The position numbers were made by a program, and so were the translations under genes. Of a DNA stretch of 64,000 nt, positions 11,337 to 23,250 are shown one piece after another. This DNA is from Takakia lepidozioides (lineage: Eukaryota; Streptophyta; Takakiopsida; Takakiales; Takakiaceae). The stretch lies in contig CM060732.1 of assembly GCA_030704615.1 (NCBI GenBank), forward strand, positions 41,829,053-41,893,052, read 5' to 3'. The stretch's first letter is position 1. Every line of letters begins with the position of its first letter. The notes under the pieces were generated by a model. That model was given only the letters and a program-made list of their open reading frames with translations. It had not been told where the DNA came from and ran no database searches.

Positions 11337-12551
11337 GGCTGCGGAGGTGCGAGACAGACTTCAGAGAAACCAAACTCCAGAGAGCTGTTTAACGAGCACC
11401 GACGATGTCCCCCTCCTCTCTGGAGGAGACTTGACGTTCGTCCATGCACATGACCGTTAAGTCTTTTATTCGTCGGTCACGAGCGAGTCATTATGCCTGG
11501 CGAAACCTGGCGAATCCATGCTGGTATCTGTAGCCAGAAGCGCGGGAAAGAAAGCGCGGGAGTCCACATGGCGCCATGACGACAGCTGCGGATGAAATTA
11601 TTTTTTCTCGTTGATGCTGTGAGGTTGCTGTGAGGACGGACGGACGAAAGTCGTTGCTTGAATCTTTAATGGATGTGGATGAGAGGACATCCGTGTCGTG
11701 CCAGCTCGGCAGCCCGGAGAGAACTTTCCTGGGCTACCCTATTGCAGTGCTCTGCCCTGAAGAGAAATTTTCTGGTAGGGCACTTCTCGTCGTCCTCGAG
11801 AGTCTTCCAGTTTCTTGATGTCCAGAGAACGTTGATTAGGGTTTCATGCTGCAGATCAGATCTCTGCTCGGATGCTTCGCAGTTTGTTGATGGAGCGAAG
11901 ATTTTAATGGAACATCACACAAAACACGCTTCGGATCTTTCTAACATCGAAAATTTGTCCGCCTGCTGGCGCATTCGCCCACACAGAGACCTAATTGGCC
12001 TCTACTGATGCTCTCTGAGCACAGAACCCCCGTCGATGCGACACGTTCAAGCTCCAGCACCCGGATTTCAAGTCGCGGAAGCTGTTGTTAGGTTGCAGTT
12101 CAGGCTTATTGTCTGGTATTGTTTCATGCTCTGGTCAGGCTGGTGGGGTTACGTTCATCTGTGATGTGATGAGCTATATGGGATGTAAGTGCACATCGAT
12201 CTCTGCGTACGTGCTGCGACCCTTCGACCTCTGCATGCGCACTCACTGGAAATCGAAGAAGCTCTTGCCTGCAAACTTTCCATGGAAGAAATGCGATGTT
12301 AAAGAGACGTTCAGTTTGTAGACGAGCAGATGTTCACAGTTTTTCTGCAGAGTTATGGTGAAAACACGATTACTTGGTGGACATCTGAAAATGGATCTTC
12401 CCATCTCTAGAAACACGACAACTCAAGATGTAAAAAGTACATCTTGTGGGCTGTGACAGACTTCATGCTGTGTGTGATAGTTATCTTGGAAACACTTTCA
12501 AGGGAGTTATTGGTTGGCACCACATTCTTGCAGCCGTAAGACTTGCTTTCC
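11337..12551. promoter_or_regulatory. Divergent promoter and leader, ORC5 / MyTH4-FERM gene
   Basis: A 1.2 kb spacer between the divergent ATGs at 11336 (minus) and 12552 (plus). The E2F elements are near 11545. The right part probably contains the 5' leader of the plus-strand gene: TTCTTGCAG at 12525-12533 looks like a 3' splice site, and an in-frame TAA at 12537 makes the ATG at 12552 the first usable start. No other coding sequence recognised. Confidence 0.45.
11542..11549 (-). promoter_or_regulatory. E2F site upstream of ORC5
   Basis: GCGGGAAA on the plus strand, which reads TTTCCCGC on the ORC5 strand, a canonical plant E2F element. It lies 206 bp upstream of the ORC5 ATG. A second, weaker GCGCGGGA copy follows at about 11554-11561. 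Plant ORC genes are well-known E2F targets, so the placement is sensible. It is also within the divergent promoter of the gene starting at 12552. Confidence 0.6.
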
Positions 12552-15500
12552 ATGGAGAAGAAGGGTTCTGCGGACGATTCTCAATCTAGTTATAGCGATG
12601 ACTCTGGCAGTGGCTCTACGAGTGAGGCGAGTGAGGCTGGCATTGATGTACAGCCATTGGACAGAAATGTGGGCTCGCCGGAGGATCAGTACAAGCCCCT
12701 GTCACACCATCCCTCTGCGAGTCATCAAATTAGGTCTGACGCACCAACGTCACCTGCACCATCCCTCCTCTCACTGCAAGAGATGCAGTCCAAGTACCCC
12801 CCGTCTTCTCCCTCAGTAAGTCCTCCAATCAGGTTTCCTACACCATCGCTACACCCGCTACGAATACAGGAATCCATACCCCGTCCACCCCCTCCCTCCG
12901 TTAGTGGGCGGATTAGGGATGCTACACCATCGCCACCTACATCATTGCTTCATTCACGAGAAGAGGTGCAGTCCAAGCCCGTCCCGCCTCCTCCCTCAGC
13001 CTCCGCGAGTATTAGAGATCCCACACCATGGCTACACCCACTTCCACATAGTACCTTGATGAACTCCCCTTCATCTCCCTTTCCCCATATCCTTCCCCCA
13101 CCATTGCGTGGCCTTGCGCCATCTTTGCCCTCGGTACAAGGAAGTACGACTATCAATTCCCCTCGCCCTCCATCTCGTCAAGAACTTGAGGGCTGTATAC
13201 CTCAAACCCTCCCTCTGTCTCCCCCCTCAGATGACCCGCTCCCAAGTGATGGCCCAGACGAACTTACCCCGACGGCACCTAAGCGAGATGGGGGACTGGG
13301 GATGTCAATGTGGCCTTGTAAGCAGGGACAGGGCGCCCTGCCGAAGATGGTGGGCAGCTCAGGATTCTCTACCCCCAAGAAAGACCATCGTCAGCCGGTT
13401 CAGCAGAATCACTCTGAGATTCACTTTGACGACAGCAATGAAATCGCTTCATCTGACCACGAACACGAGAGGTTGTTGCCCACCTGGCACGACATTGAGC
13501 CATTAAAAAATCTTGCGCCACAATCCCTGAGTGAAGGTGAACTTACCCCTATATCCCCTAAGAGAGACAGAGGAACCCCTCTGTCGATGGAAAGGGAAGC
13601 TCCACATAACAGGGAGCGCGATTCAACCCCAGGAGAGAACATCTTCAGCACATTCAGCAGGAATATTGAGATTCACCCTGGGAGTGAATGGTCGGAGGGA
13701 ATGTCTCGTTTTGACTCCACCAGCGAAACAGCCTCCTCTGACGAAAGCATTGATGAAATAGCCTCCTGTAGCGGATTTGGTATTGACGGAGGTAGTCCAT
13801 CACACCACATATCTCAAGGAAACTATTCGGGCACTGGGGCCAACTCGCCCAGGAATTTTCTCCCGATGCAGCACGACCCATTTTTGAACCCATACATGAA
13901 GTTCACATCAAATACGCTCTTCGAGAATGAGGCGCTGGACAAGGGTAGAAGACATTTTGATGAGAGCTTTGTACCTCAGCCTCTTTTGTCGGGCACCGTT
14001 TTTAATACAGACAGACACACCGATACATGCCACCGTGAGGCCACAAGGACACGAGTGCTGGCACAGTCCACCAATAAAACTTCTCTAACAACCAGACAAT
14101 CGCCGGAAGCTGAAGAGCTCCAGCGACCATTTTTAGGCAAGTCTCAATTGCAAATAGGTGGACCCGCAACGATGGAGTGGACGGATGAAGCCGGAGTCAA
14201 CATTCTCTTGGAGAATGAAATTCAAACTGCCAATCTCCGAGCAGCAAAAGATCTCACAAGCGACAGGATGATGCACACACTGAGCGCTGAATCTGCTAAG
14301 GCAAAACAGCTTGGCAGTGTTCCTAGGCGTGTGTGTGAGGTAAACACAAACTTTGACTTCTTGTCCAGGTTTAATTTGAGTTGGACCGAGGCTGCAATGA
14401 CTGTGTGCTAGAAATTGCAGGAAATTGTACTGGTCTGGATTAGAACCTGCTGCTTATGTCCGTTTTCGGTTGGAATAGGAAGTTGTGATTGGGAGGTCAG
14501 TCGTGCCAAAAGACAAAGGGACTCCGAACCGAGAGTAAGTGCGTATCACTTCACGTAATCCTCTCTTCCTATGTGTCTGCCCCTTTGCCTCACTGAGTGG
14601 GGTGCTGGGAGCACTTAATTCCTGCTTTCTTGGTAAATGGGAACACAAGATATTGAGGGTATATAGCTTCTCCTGAAAAATTATACTAGAATTATTTCCC
14701 TTTAACAACTTTTTGAGCTGGGGAGATAGAATGATAGATAGATAGATAGATATTTTGGAGCTAAAAAAGTTGGAGCTTTTCAAAATTCATTTTTGTTTTC
14801 TAATAGATATTCTGGGCCAGGAAGGCCATAGTGCGAGTTGCCAACTCGCGGACATACCCTGGACTTTGAACCAGCTTGAGTCTTAAAATCAACAGAACTA
14901 ACAAGTCTTCTCCTGCTGTTCAACTTGTTGATCAGTTGTAGACCTTGGGGCAACCCTCCCCATCCATGTTCATTTGAGGTTGGGCAAAACTCTGAACTTA
15001 CTATTACTATCAACTACTGACATTCAGACAAATGCTAGTCAGTACTGTAATCTCATGAAATCTGTATCTCTGCCTCTCCCTCTTCCTCTCTCCACCTCTT
15101 CCCACAGGTCGAGGCCCCTGTGTAGGTTATCAAGTTTCTTTCTTTCTTTACCGTTTCATTTTATTTCATTTCTCTACATGAGGCCTTGACCCTTAGGCAA
15201 TCCCTTAAAGCAGTTGCTTTTGGGCTGCTTTTGGCTCTCTCTTTAAGTGGTTTTGTCTTACTCATTCTTGTTTCTTGTTTTTCCTTTTGTCCCATAAGCT
15301 CTTTGAGCTTTCTGTGGATGTTATGAAGTACCACCATTTCATTTCATTTCAGTTCTCTTGAAGTTTCTTGAAGTTGTTCTGCTTTCTTCTGAAAATGAGT
15401 GCTGTTTCCGTTTTGACAGTGGAATGCAACATTATGATACCTGCAATTGTGAACAGTCATCTGAATCAGAAGGCATACTGTTGCCAGATTCTGCGAACAA

Positions 15501-18500
15501 GTATCCATTTGCATATTTTGCATCACACTACTTCAATGGCAGGAAGGAGGAGCCCCTGGAGAATCTCATCCAATTTACAAAGGCGCATCTCTTTTCCCTT
15601 GGGATAACTTTATCATGAATTATGTTGCCCTGGAAGTAGTCCTTAAAATGATTCCATGATAGTTCCATGATTTTCTTACTGATCCTGTACAAAGTTTGGA
15701 CCACAGTTGAGAAACTTCACTATCCATGTTTAAGAAACACGCATAGCTTTGTGATGAGCGGGTGGCAGGAGCCCTTGGAAATACCATTGCTGGAGAAGGT
15801 GAAACTCAAGCACATCGCCATCATTGTGTTTGCACGTAATTTCAACCTGTCACAGCCTGTAATTCTTTCCCTCCTAAACATGATTCATTAGTGTCTGTTG
15901 TATTGTTGATGACATCTGGTTTGCGAAACAACCTTACTTGGATACGAGTAGAAGTTTCTCCCATATCAGTCATGGCATTAGATGCACAGCCAAAACAGGG
16001 CAGCAGAAGGAAAAGAAGGGCCTAGCATAGAGAGACTATAATTGCCACCAAGAGAGGCAGAGACAAAAGATGGGTGGAAGAGTTAGGGTTAAGTCATACT
16101 TCCATGTTTGCTCTGGCTGCTGTGGAAGTCTTCGACTCCATGATCAGCATACTTCTTCAGTTGGATCTTAAGTGGCTATTCCCCCAAGCAGAACTCTAAT
16201 TTTCATTATACATTAGAGTTGTGACTTTAGTTAAACTGCAGCCATGAGTGTCCTCCTGACTGGGTTAGGGGTAAAACCTTTTGGGAGACAGATTTAATGG
16301 CGTACATGGGAGACCTACCAGCAGAGCACAGCTCTTTGTATCATGTACACCAGGTTTTACTGGCAGGGATGAAGCATCCGAATATGTGTGATGAAATCTT
16401 TTGTCAGATCTGCAAACAGATCCATAACAATCCAAGCAGGCAGGTCATTTACTTCATAACTCATTTACTAACTCAAAACTCATAACTCATTTACTTCATA
16501 ACTCCTCATGACTTTAAATTTCCAAGGCTACATGGATTTATCGAGTGAGTAATGTGGGTGATGGGGTACGGACGGGCACAGTGTCAGCTGTCAAAGGGGA
16601 TGGCAAGCTATGTTGCTTTGCTGTGGCATGTTTGCTCCTTCGTGTGTGTTTCGACCGTATTTAGAGACCCATCTGGAACAGGTTCTCTTTCTCAACCTGA
16701 GTTCAAGAGATCTGTTGGTTTTATAAGGTTCAGTAGTTTGAAGCTAGTAGTCCCCACCCCAGCAAATCGCTCCTATATGTTCCTTTAGTGTTCTGAAAAT
16801 GGACAGGGAAGAAATTGTCGTTACAGAATAACAACAGGAGTGGCATCTTTGCCTGTGGGTGTAGCAAATCATGTACGTCAAAACTACTGATTGGAGGGTT
16901 GTCATGGCACTAAAGCTTAGCTGTGGGCTCTTCATTATTCGCACCCCTACGTATGTTGTTTCATCAGTATGTTGTTGAATTTCACAGCCAACAGTTGCAA
17001 AATGCATCACACCAGCTAAAAGAAGAAATTTTCCCCTCCCATATACGCTGTGGTGTCCCATAAACTCTTTGAGCTTCCCTTGGCTGGTATGGAGTCTTCT
17101 CCTTCTGCCCAGGAGTCCTGGAACTGGGAGGCATACAGTCTGAGACTTGATGGGGCTTATGACTTTGTGCTTCCTCAGAGGGTCCAGAACCCATGGTTAA
17201 GTCCGGTTGATTGGTGTCAGGTAGTGAGTGGAGAGCTTAGAGGGACTAGAGCCAAATTGTGATAGCTATGCTCAATCAACAGGTGCATGGAAATCCAGAT
17301 GCAGCTTCATTTTCTTTGTTGCGTATGCGGAAACTGGCACAGACTGGTCCCCGTTGGCTGCTTCCCTTGTCTGAGGAAGTCAATGCTATTGAGGTGTCCA
17401 AATTTTCCTCTCCATCTCTGTGAAATCTGTCTGTACATGGGCCTCCTCATCTCTTGCGTACATTACCTGGAGTGGAATCTATGTCTACATTTGGAACTGT
17501 CTCTGGGTTGAACAGGCAATTTGCATTCCTAGTAGATGTAAATGGAAAAGGATCATGAAGGAAGTCTCTGCCAACTGATATTTCTGGATCAGGCCACCTC
17601 TCATTTGTTCGAAATAGAACCAGAAGCCAAATAGTAAAGGGGATGCTGCTCACCTATCTCCACAGGGAGATATGTAGAATTAATGAGGGACACAGGCAGC
17701 TACATTTTGTACTGAAGCAGTTGACCCTCCGAGGATAGACACAAAATTAATATGTGCTTAACCACATGACAGGGAAACAGTATTCCAGGTTGGAATGAAC
17801 AGCAATATTCCAGCCTCAAATACAAGCCACTCCTTGTTAAAACCAAGAGCTTTAAAGGAGGTTTACTATTCCATAAGACATGGGTGGCCAAAAATCCATT
17901 GGGGTCCTCAGACCTTAAATCATGCGTTGGGTTAAAAGAAAGAGGGAAGAAGACAGGAACACTTGCAATTAGACCTCTGGGCTGTGTGGTGCTTTTGTCC
18001 ATTGCACTTCATCCTGTGAAAAAGCAAGCTGGATTCTAGCCCTAAGATCCCTCCCCGCCCTAATAGTGTCCTTCCAGGAACAATTTAAGACCTTTGTTTA
18101 GCCAAGAAGTCCATGGCACTCAAACCTCCATGCAGCTTGCAGGCAGTGGCTCGTCAAGGACTTGTGTGCACAGCACGGTCCTGGCACTGGAAACCAAGGC
18201 CGCTTCCCTAGAAGGTGAGCAGTGGGGTAACACCCAGCTCCCAAACTTGCTGGGCGCCCTGACATTCTCGCAGACAGTCTTTCAGACATTCCTTCTGGCC
18301 TAAGTGCAAAGTTGTATGCAACCCAGTGTCAGACCTCAGTTGCAAGAGCTTCAGCCAATGAAAGGTAGAACTATTTGAAATATTGCCAATGCCCAGAACC
18401 TACTTCACAAAAATCCAGAATTTTGGGAGAGGAGAAGTCCTAGTATGTGGTAGTGAGGTGAGCAGAAAGGAAGACCACAATTCATGGTATGAAAGAGAAA

Positions 18501-21500
18501 ACTAAAGGGTCGTAGGGCTGCTCACAGTGGGGGCTGCATCGCAATACAGTAAAATAACAACAGACAAGAGACATCAAATATCTAGATTTAACTGCTGTGG
18601 TGTTTTTCCTGCAAAGAAATAAGTTGCCCTTGTGCTGCAGAAGATGGAAGGTATCCCCCTTAGTATATATGTCCCCGGTGGCACTTGTCAGGTATTCACT
18701 TTCTTTCTTTTATGAGCATCCAACCTTATTTTGTTGGGCGAACATGGCTGTGCACATTTCTGATAGGACAGATGGTAGGCTCGTAATTGGCAATTCTGTG
18801 TTGAGAACACATAAGTCACTTGGTTATGATTGCCTTTCCTATTCACCTTCTACAATCTGGTCTGGGGTCTCTCTTGGGTCAGTTAGAGGAAAAGACCTAA
18901 AGAACTAGACCTATGTCCACAAGAGAAATGCAATCATTAGACTCTACTTACTGTAGCTGCTGCTTTGAAATGTCATGATTGTAGCACTCCTTTCCCATCT
19001 GAGGCTTTCTGGATAGAGTGCTGGTGTAATCTTACCAAATCCTTTCCTATTTATTTTCTTTGGAAGTGGTTCGCCTAACCAATCTTCCAAGATTAGGAGG
19101 CGCTTAGATGATTCTCTGGTTGCTGACCCAGTCGGCCTTTCCATGGTTATGATCAAGAGTTTTGGATATGAATTGTGGGACAGCCCGTTTCCTTGCCCAA
19201 AAAGAGATCGGAGAAGGGAATGAATTAGAATGTCCACAAAAACCCAAGAGAGCTTATGACTGAAAGAAGCAGCACAAGAAGAGAGTGTCATTATATCCAT
19301 GGGAGAGAAGGAAGAGTGGATGGTAGACGAAGCCACAGAAGAGAATGACAAGACAAAGAAATCTATGCTATGTGTGGACACAGCTTCAGGTCACACAGAA
19401 GATCTTACAAAGAGAAGACATCCTTGAATTTTGTGTCCAAAGAGTAATTCTTGCAAGCTTCTGATCTGTCAAATCGGTGTTTGTACAAAGGTTTTGTGTG
19501 TCGATCCGATGAGCACTGCTGAGGATGTGACTGCGGAAATTGTAGAACGTCTGGAGTTGTTGGAGACCAAATACTATGGCATATTTCTTCTTGACATAAA
19601 TGGAGGTGCTCCTCTTACTTCCTGAGATCACATTGAGGATTATGGTTGCTAATGAACACTCTGGACTAACTGTAGATTCTGTAGAGAAGCAGGTAGGACT
19701 TGGGCTTTGTTCTTCACGAATCTGCAACAATAGACTTTAGAGTTAGTTACAAACTTAGTGGAAAATAACTTCGTAACTGTTTTCTGTGAGGAGATGGGTG
19801 ACAGTTCTAGTTGAGGAATCTTTGCAATTTTTAGTCTGTAAACTCTGGAAGTGAGCACAGCTTCTGGCTAACTGGAAAACTTCTCTAGTGTGAATCTTCC
19901 GCAACTAATCAACCACATTGGGAAAGTAGCTGTTGCTGAACAACTTCTGCTCCAGTTATATACCGCACTTCCAATCAATAGACCATTTCATGCGCTCAAC
20001 TGCCTAAACATCATTATTTGCGGCAGGAGAAGTTGTAGCTAATTTACTGATTTACTCATGGCCAGTTGAGAAACTCCTATCCAGAAATGACTACATGACA
20101 GATACAATAGCCAGCTGGAACCTTGCAGCCTCTGTTTCCCCGGACAGCCTGTTCTCAGCAGGAGGAAAGGCACTTGTGGGTGTGGAAAAGAGGAATAGCT
20201 GCAACAACTTGGGTCCTGGTCCCTCCCATAGCTGCAACAGATTTGTGAGCCATTTGAGGGAAGGATGCAATAAAGCCACCCATGCAGGCACTGGCAATCT
20301 GGAAGCTCCTGACAGGGGAAGCAAAAGCAGGCCAAAACCCACGTTCGTGATGAAGAGGAAACTTTTTGGGGATAGAAAGCAGCTTCGTAGCCCTACTAAT
20401 CGGACTTCAGTGGTGTCTTTTGATTACTCACAGGTGACATACGGAGGTGTCTCATATCATCAAGTTTGACTGTCTAATGTTCTGCTCAAATGTAGAAGAT
20501 GTAGTCTGATGATAACCTCCTTCATTTATGCCAAAATGTTGCAACGATACACCACAGATGTGATAACCTGATTAGGTCAGGTGACATTCTGTGTGAGGTG
20601 AATCTAGAAATGAGTATATCGTTCTTATGAATCTGTCACGGCATCCAAAGTTTTGTGGTTTGGTGGGTGATTCTCAGCTTTGAGGTATCCAGTGCCTCAA
20701 ACAATTGATGCAGATGTTTCTTAAGAGTTATGACACCAGATTCTGAATGAAGAATAATTGTCTTTATAATGATAGTTATTGGACTACCCTCTGCTGTCTG
20801 CATCTGTAATTGTGGTGTGCTTGGCTTTCAGGCAGTGCATGAAGTGCTAACCAGCAACTACGCGCTTAAAGAAGTGGATGCTTTGATGTTGGGGGCCCTC
20901 CAAGTGAGAGCTGAGTATGGTTCCAATGTCCCACATAAAATTCTTTCGTACGCACCCTTCCCTGGAATTTCCTGGATTGTTGTTGGTGTAAAACTGAGGC
21001 AAATTGCTAGTTTGTTGAAAGTGCTACATATTTGCTTATTATCGCACCTGTTATCCACAATTTCGTTTCTTCCATGGTGAAGGAATCTCCTCTGTTTGTC
21101 CCCTTTTGTGCTCCATTCAAATGTGGTCATGACGCTATCGCAAGTTGTGGCACATCCTAAAATGTGTCAATAGTCCTGTATATTATTTCCTCTCCCCTAC
21201 ATTCCTACCTTATGCCAACTTCACTTTCTCTCATATGGCTCTAGCTGGAGCCTAATGTGGTCTTCCTGACGGTGTTGGATCTCTCTTTCTCGGATGATTT
21301 CAACTAGAGGCTGATGGTTAGCAATAGAGTTCAAACAGGGGCATGACAGCTTCAAAGTTTGGGCCCAAAGAATTTGTTCAAGGTAAGGAGAAGCGATGGA
21401 AGAAGGCTTTACTGAAGACGTTTCATGCATTGCCGGTGGAGACAGACGAGATAATTTGTAGACAAGACTACCTGGACTTCTTCAGCGGTTGTTGTCCTTC

Positions 21501-22176
21501 ATATGGGTCTTGCTTCTTCTTTGTTGAGGTGAGTGATGGCTTTGTATTCTTGCAAAAAGAATGCTATCAAAAATAACATTTGCAAAAGTGAGTTTTCCAC
21601 TTATGCACCAGCAGGTGTAGAAATCTTATACCCCATTCAATCGGCTTAAAGAAACCCAGAATGGGCAGTCTATGCCTCTAGCCAATGAAGTAGGTGTAGT
21701 ACTCTGCATATTTGTCCTTGAATTCCCTACAACAGATAGCAGTTTACAAAGGAGCACCCCAAACATGAGGTAGCGTGTTTGACACAGGAAATCTCAGATT
21801 CAGAACCCTATCGATCACCTCTACCATATGATACTGTGTATGTCATTTATGTGATCAGAACCCTATCAATCACCCCTACCATATGATACTGTGTATGTCA
21901 TCTATGTAGGGATGTAAGACAAATAGGAGCATTTCTCAATGTATTCTGTTACTATTATAAGCATGGTATAATTGTTATAGAAGATTTCATTTTGTCATGT
22001 AGGCTTGTGATCCATTCCTCCCTGTTGGGACCTGGTTATTCGTTCTACTGGTCTGTCCGGGTTTGTTTGAATGTGATGTGGACATGGGGCAGCAAAACAA
22101 CCTCACAGGGTTTCCTTTGGAGATGTTTTTGGCTGTAAATATTCGGGGTGTTTACCTTGTTGATTTGATAACAAAG
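12552..22176 (+). CDS. MyTH4-FERM domain protein with long disordered N-terminus, no motor seen (3' end unresolved)
   Basis: Manual model; exons 12552-14339, 15457-15582, about 16083-16146, 16292-16439, 16582-16681, 17283-17393, 19458-19605, 20066-20433, 20832-20985, 21350-21528, 22003-22176. Reading phases join throughout. Exon 1 encodes about 596 residues rich in Ser, Pro and acidic residues, probably disordered, and ends at GAG|GTAAAC. Next come MyTH4 pieces: KYPFAYFASHYFNGRKEEPL, LMAYMGDLP, CDEIFCQICKQIHNNPS, CQRGWQAMLLCCGMFAPS, LRMRKLAQTGPRW. FERM pieces follow: F1 VLCVDPMSTAEDVTAEIVERL, F2 AVHEVLTSNYALKEVDAL and DYLDFFSGCCPSYGSCFFFVE split after residue 20, F3 FLAVNIRGVYLVD. Such tandems occur in animal myosin tails and in the plant kinesin KCBP; the motifs look more myosin-like. 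Neither a myosin nor a kinesin head is visible. Three introns would need GC donors (after 15582, 16146, 16439), only the last a good match; decay is possible. The F3 end was not found. Linking exon 1 to the MyTH4 exons is inference from matching phase. Confidence 0.6.
14732..14751. repeat. GATA microsatellite
   Basis: Five tandem copies of GATA in intron 1 of the MyTH4-FERM model. Confidence 0.85.
15176..15353 (+). repeat. Dispersed LINE-type 3' tail, copy 1
   Basis: Begins GAGGCCTTGACCCTTAGGCA and ends with a TTTCATTTCATTTCA run. The same order of blocks recurs at 41075-41232, including CCCATAAGCTCTTTGAGCTT and the TTTCATTTCATT end. The other copy continues upstream into an RNase H-like peptide, which suggests a LINE 3' end. 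It is in sense orientation in an intron. Confidence 0.65.
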
Positions 22177-23157
22177 GTGTGCAAGCTTCGTTACCGCAGG
22201 CTATTGATATGATGTCAGGATGTCTCCAGACCATTTCCTTCAGTTGCTTGTAGAGCTGAAATGTCAATCACAAAACCCTTCATGAGGAAATTTGCATACT
22301 TGGCTGATCTAAGGGGTTGTGATACAAATAAATGGGCCTACAGAGCTTGATGCCAAATGTCCTGAATGTGTTCTACTTAGTAGACAAATTAAGCGGAACA
22401 TTATGAACAGGTTATTGGACTTAATGTGGAATTTTGCCTCTAAACAAACAAAGAGTAAAAGGTGAGTGGGAGAGATGGGCAACAGGGAACACATTTTTGG
22501 CACATGCTGTATCCAGAGATACATGGTTGGGGGCAAATTCAAGGATGTGAGTTTTCAATTGTGGGCCGGGGAAAAAGGGAAAAGGGAAGGGAAACAAGTA
22601 CTTCTCAAATACCAATGCACCCTTAGAACTATGTATGCATGTTTACATGGGGCAACAGTTATAGGGGCTGCTGGTGGAAAAAAGAAAAAGAAAAGTTTGT
22701 GGGCAAAATGGGATACGTGGTCAAAAAAGGGATACGTGGTCAAAAAATGTTGTATAGGCAGTTATATGGGTAGCAGTGGTTCTCATACATGGGCATGTTA
22801 ATCATGCAGTTTAGATGACTAGACTTTCTTGTTCACCTGTGATGTGGCACCCTCCCCACTGTATTCGCGAGATGTTGCTACTCAAAGTCTTCATTGATGA
22901 ATTGCAGGGAGCAGAAATAGGGCACACTATACTCTTCATGAACAAGCAAAAACTGCAGCAAGAACAACCCAATACCAATGTCAAGAGCACTTGCCAGCAC
23001 CCTAAGTCTCCCCTCCTTTCCTCTGCGTCCTTGAGTTTCTCTCCCAGGAGACACCCCAAGGGTTCTCTCTCACCTCCTCAATACAAAATAATTTTCCCCC
23101 ACAAGTTTCCATCCCCTGTTTAAAAATAAAAATAAATTGTTTAATTTAAACCAAAGA
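22177..23157. other. Region after the last FERM exon
   Basis: The final FERM F3 strands and helix should lie here if the gene is complete, but I could not place them. A strong donor (AAAAG|GTGAGT) at about 22460 follows an open stretch and may mark one more exon. Otherwise nothing is recognised before the repeats begin. Confidence 0.3.
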
Positions 23158-23250
23158 TTTTTTTTATGTTATTTTATTTTTTTTTAAAAAAGGGATAAAG
23201 CCCAAGCCACTTTATTGAAAGAGGGAAAAAGATTAAAACCTTCAAAACGC
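23158..23250 (-). repeat. Poly-A retroposon tail, minus orientation
   Basis: T-rich run followed by AAAAAAGGGATAAAGCCCA and ACTTTATTGAAAG. Read on the minus strand it is an AATAAAGT signal, a short G/C hairpin and a poly-A tail. Similar ends occur at 30698, 35776, 37199, 43330 and 52021, so this is a dispersed non-LTR family tail. Confidence 0.6.

Larger units (their letters stand above)
14340..15456 (+). other. Intron 1 of the MyTH4-FERM gene with repeats
   Basis: In the model this 1.1 kb is an intron bounded by GAG|GTAAAC and ACAG|TCATCT. It contains a GATA tetranucleotide run and a LINE-type 3' tail, each listed separately. Plus and minus open frames in it are short and unrecognised. Confidence 0.5.
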
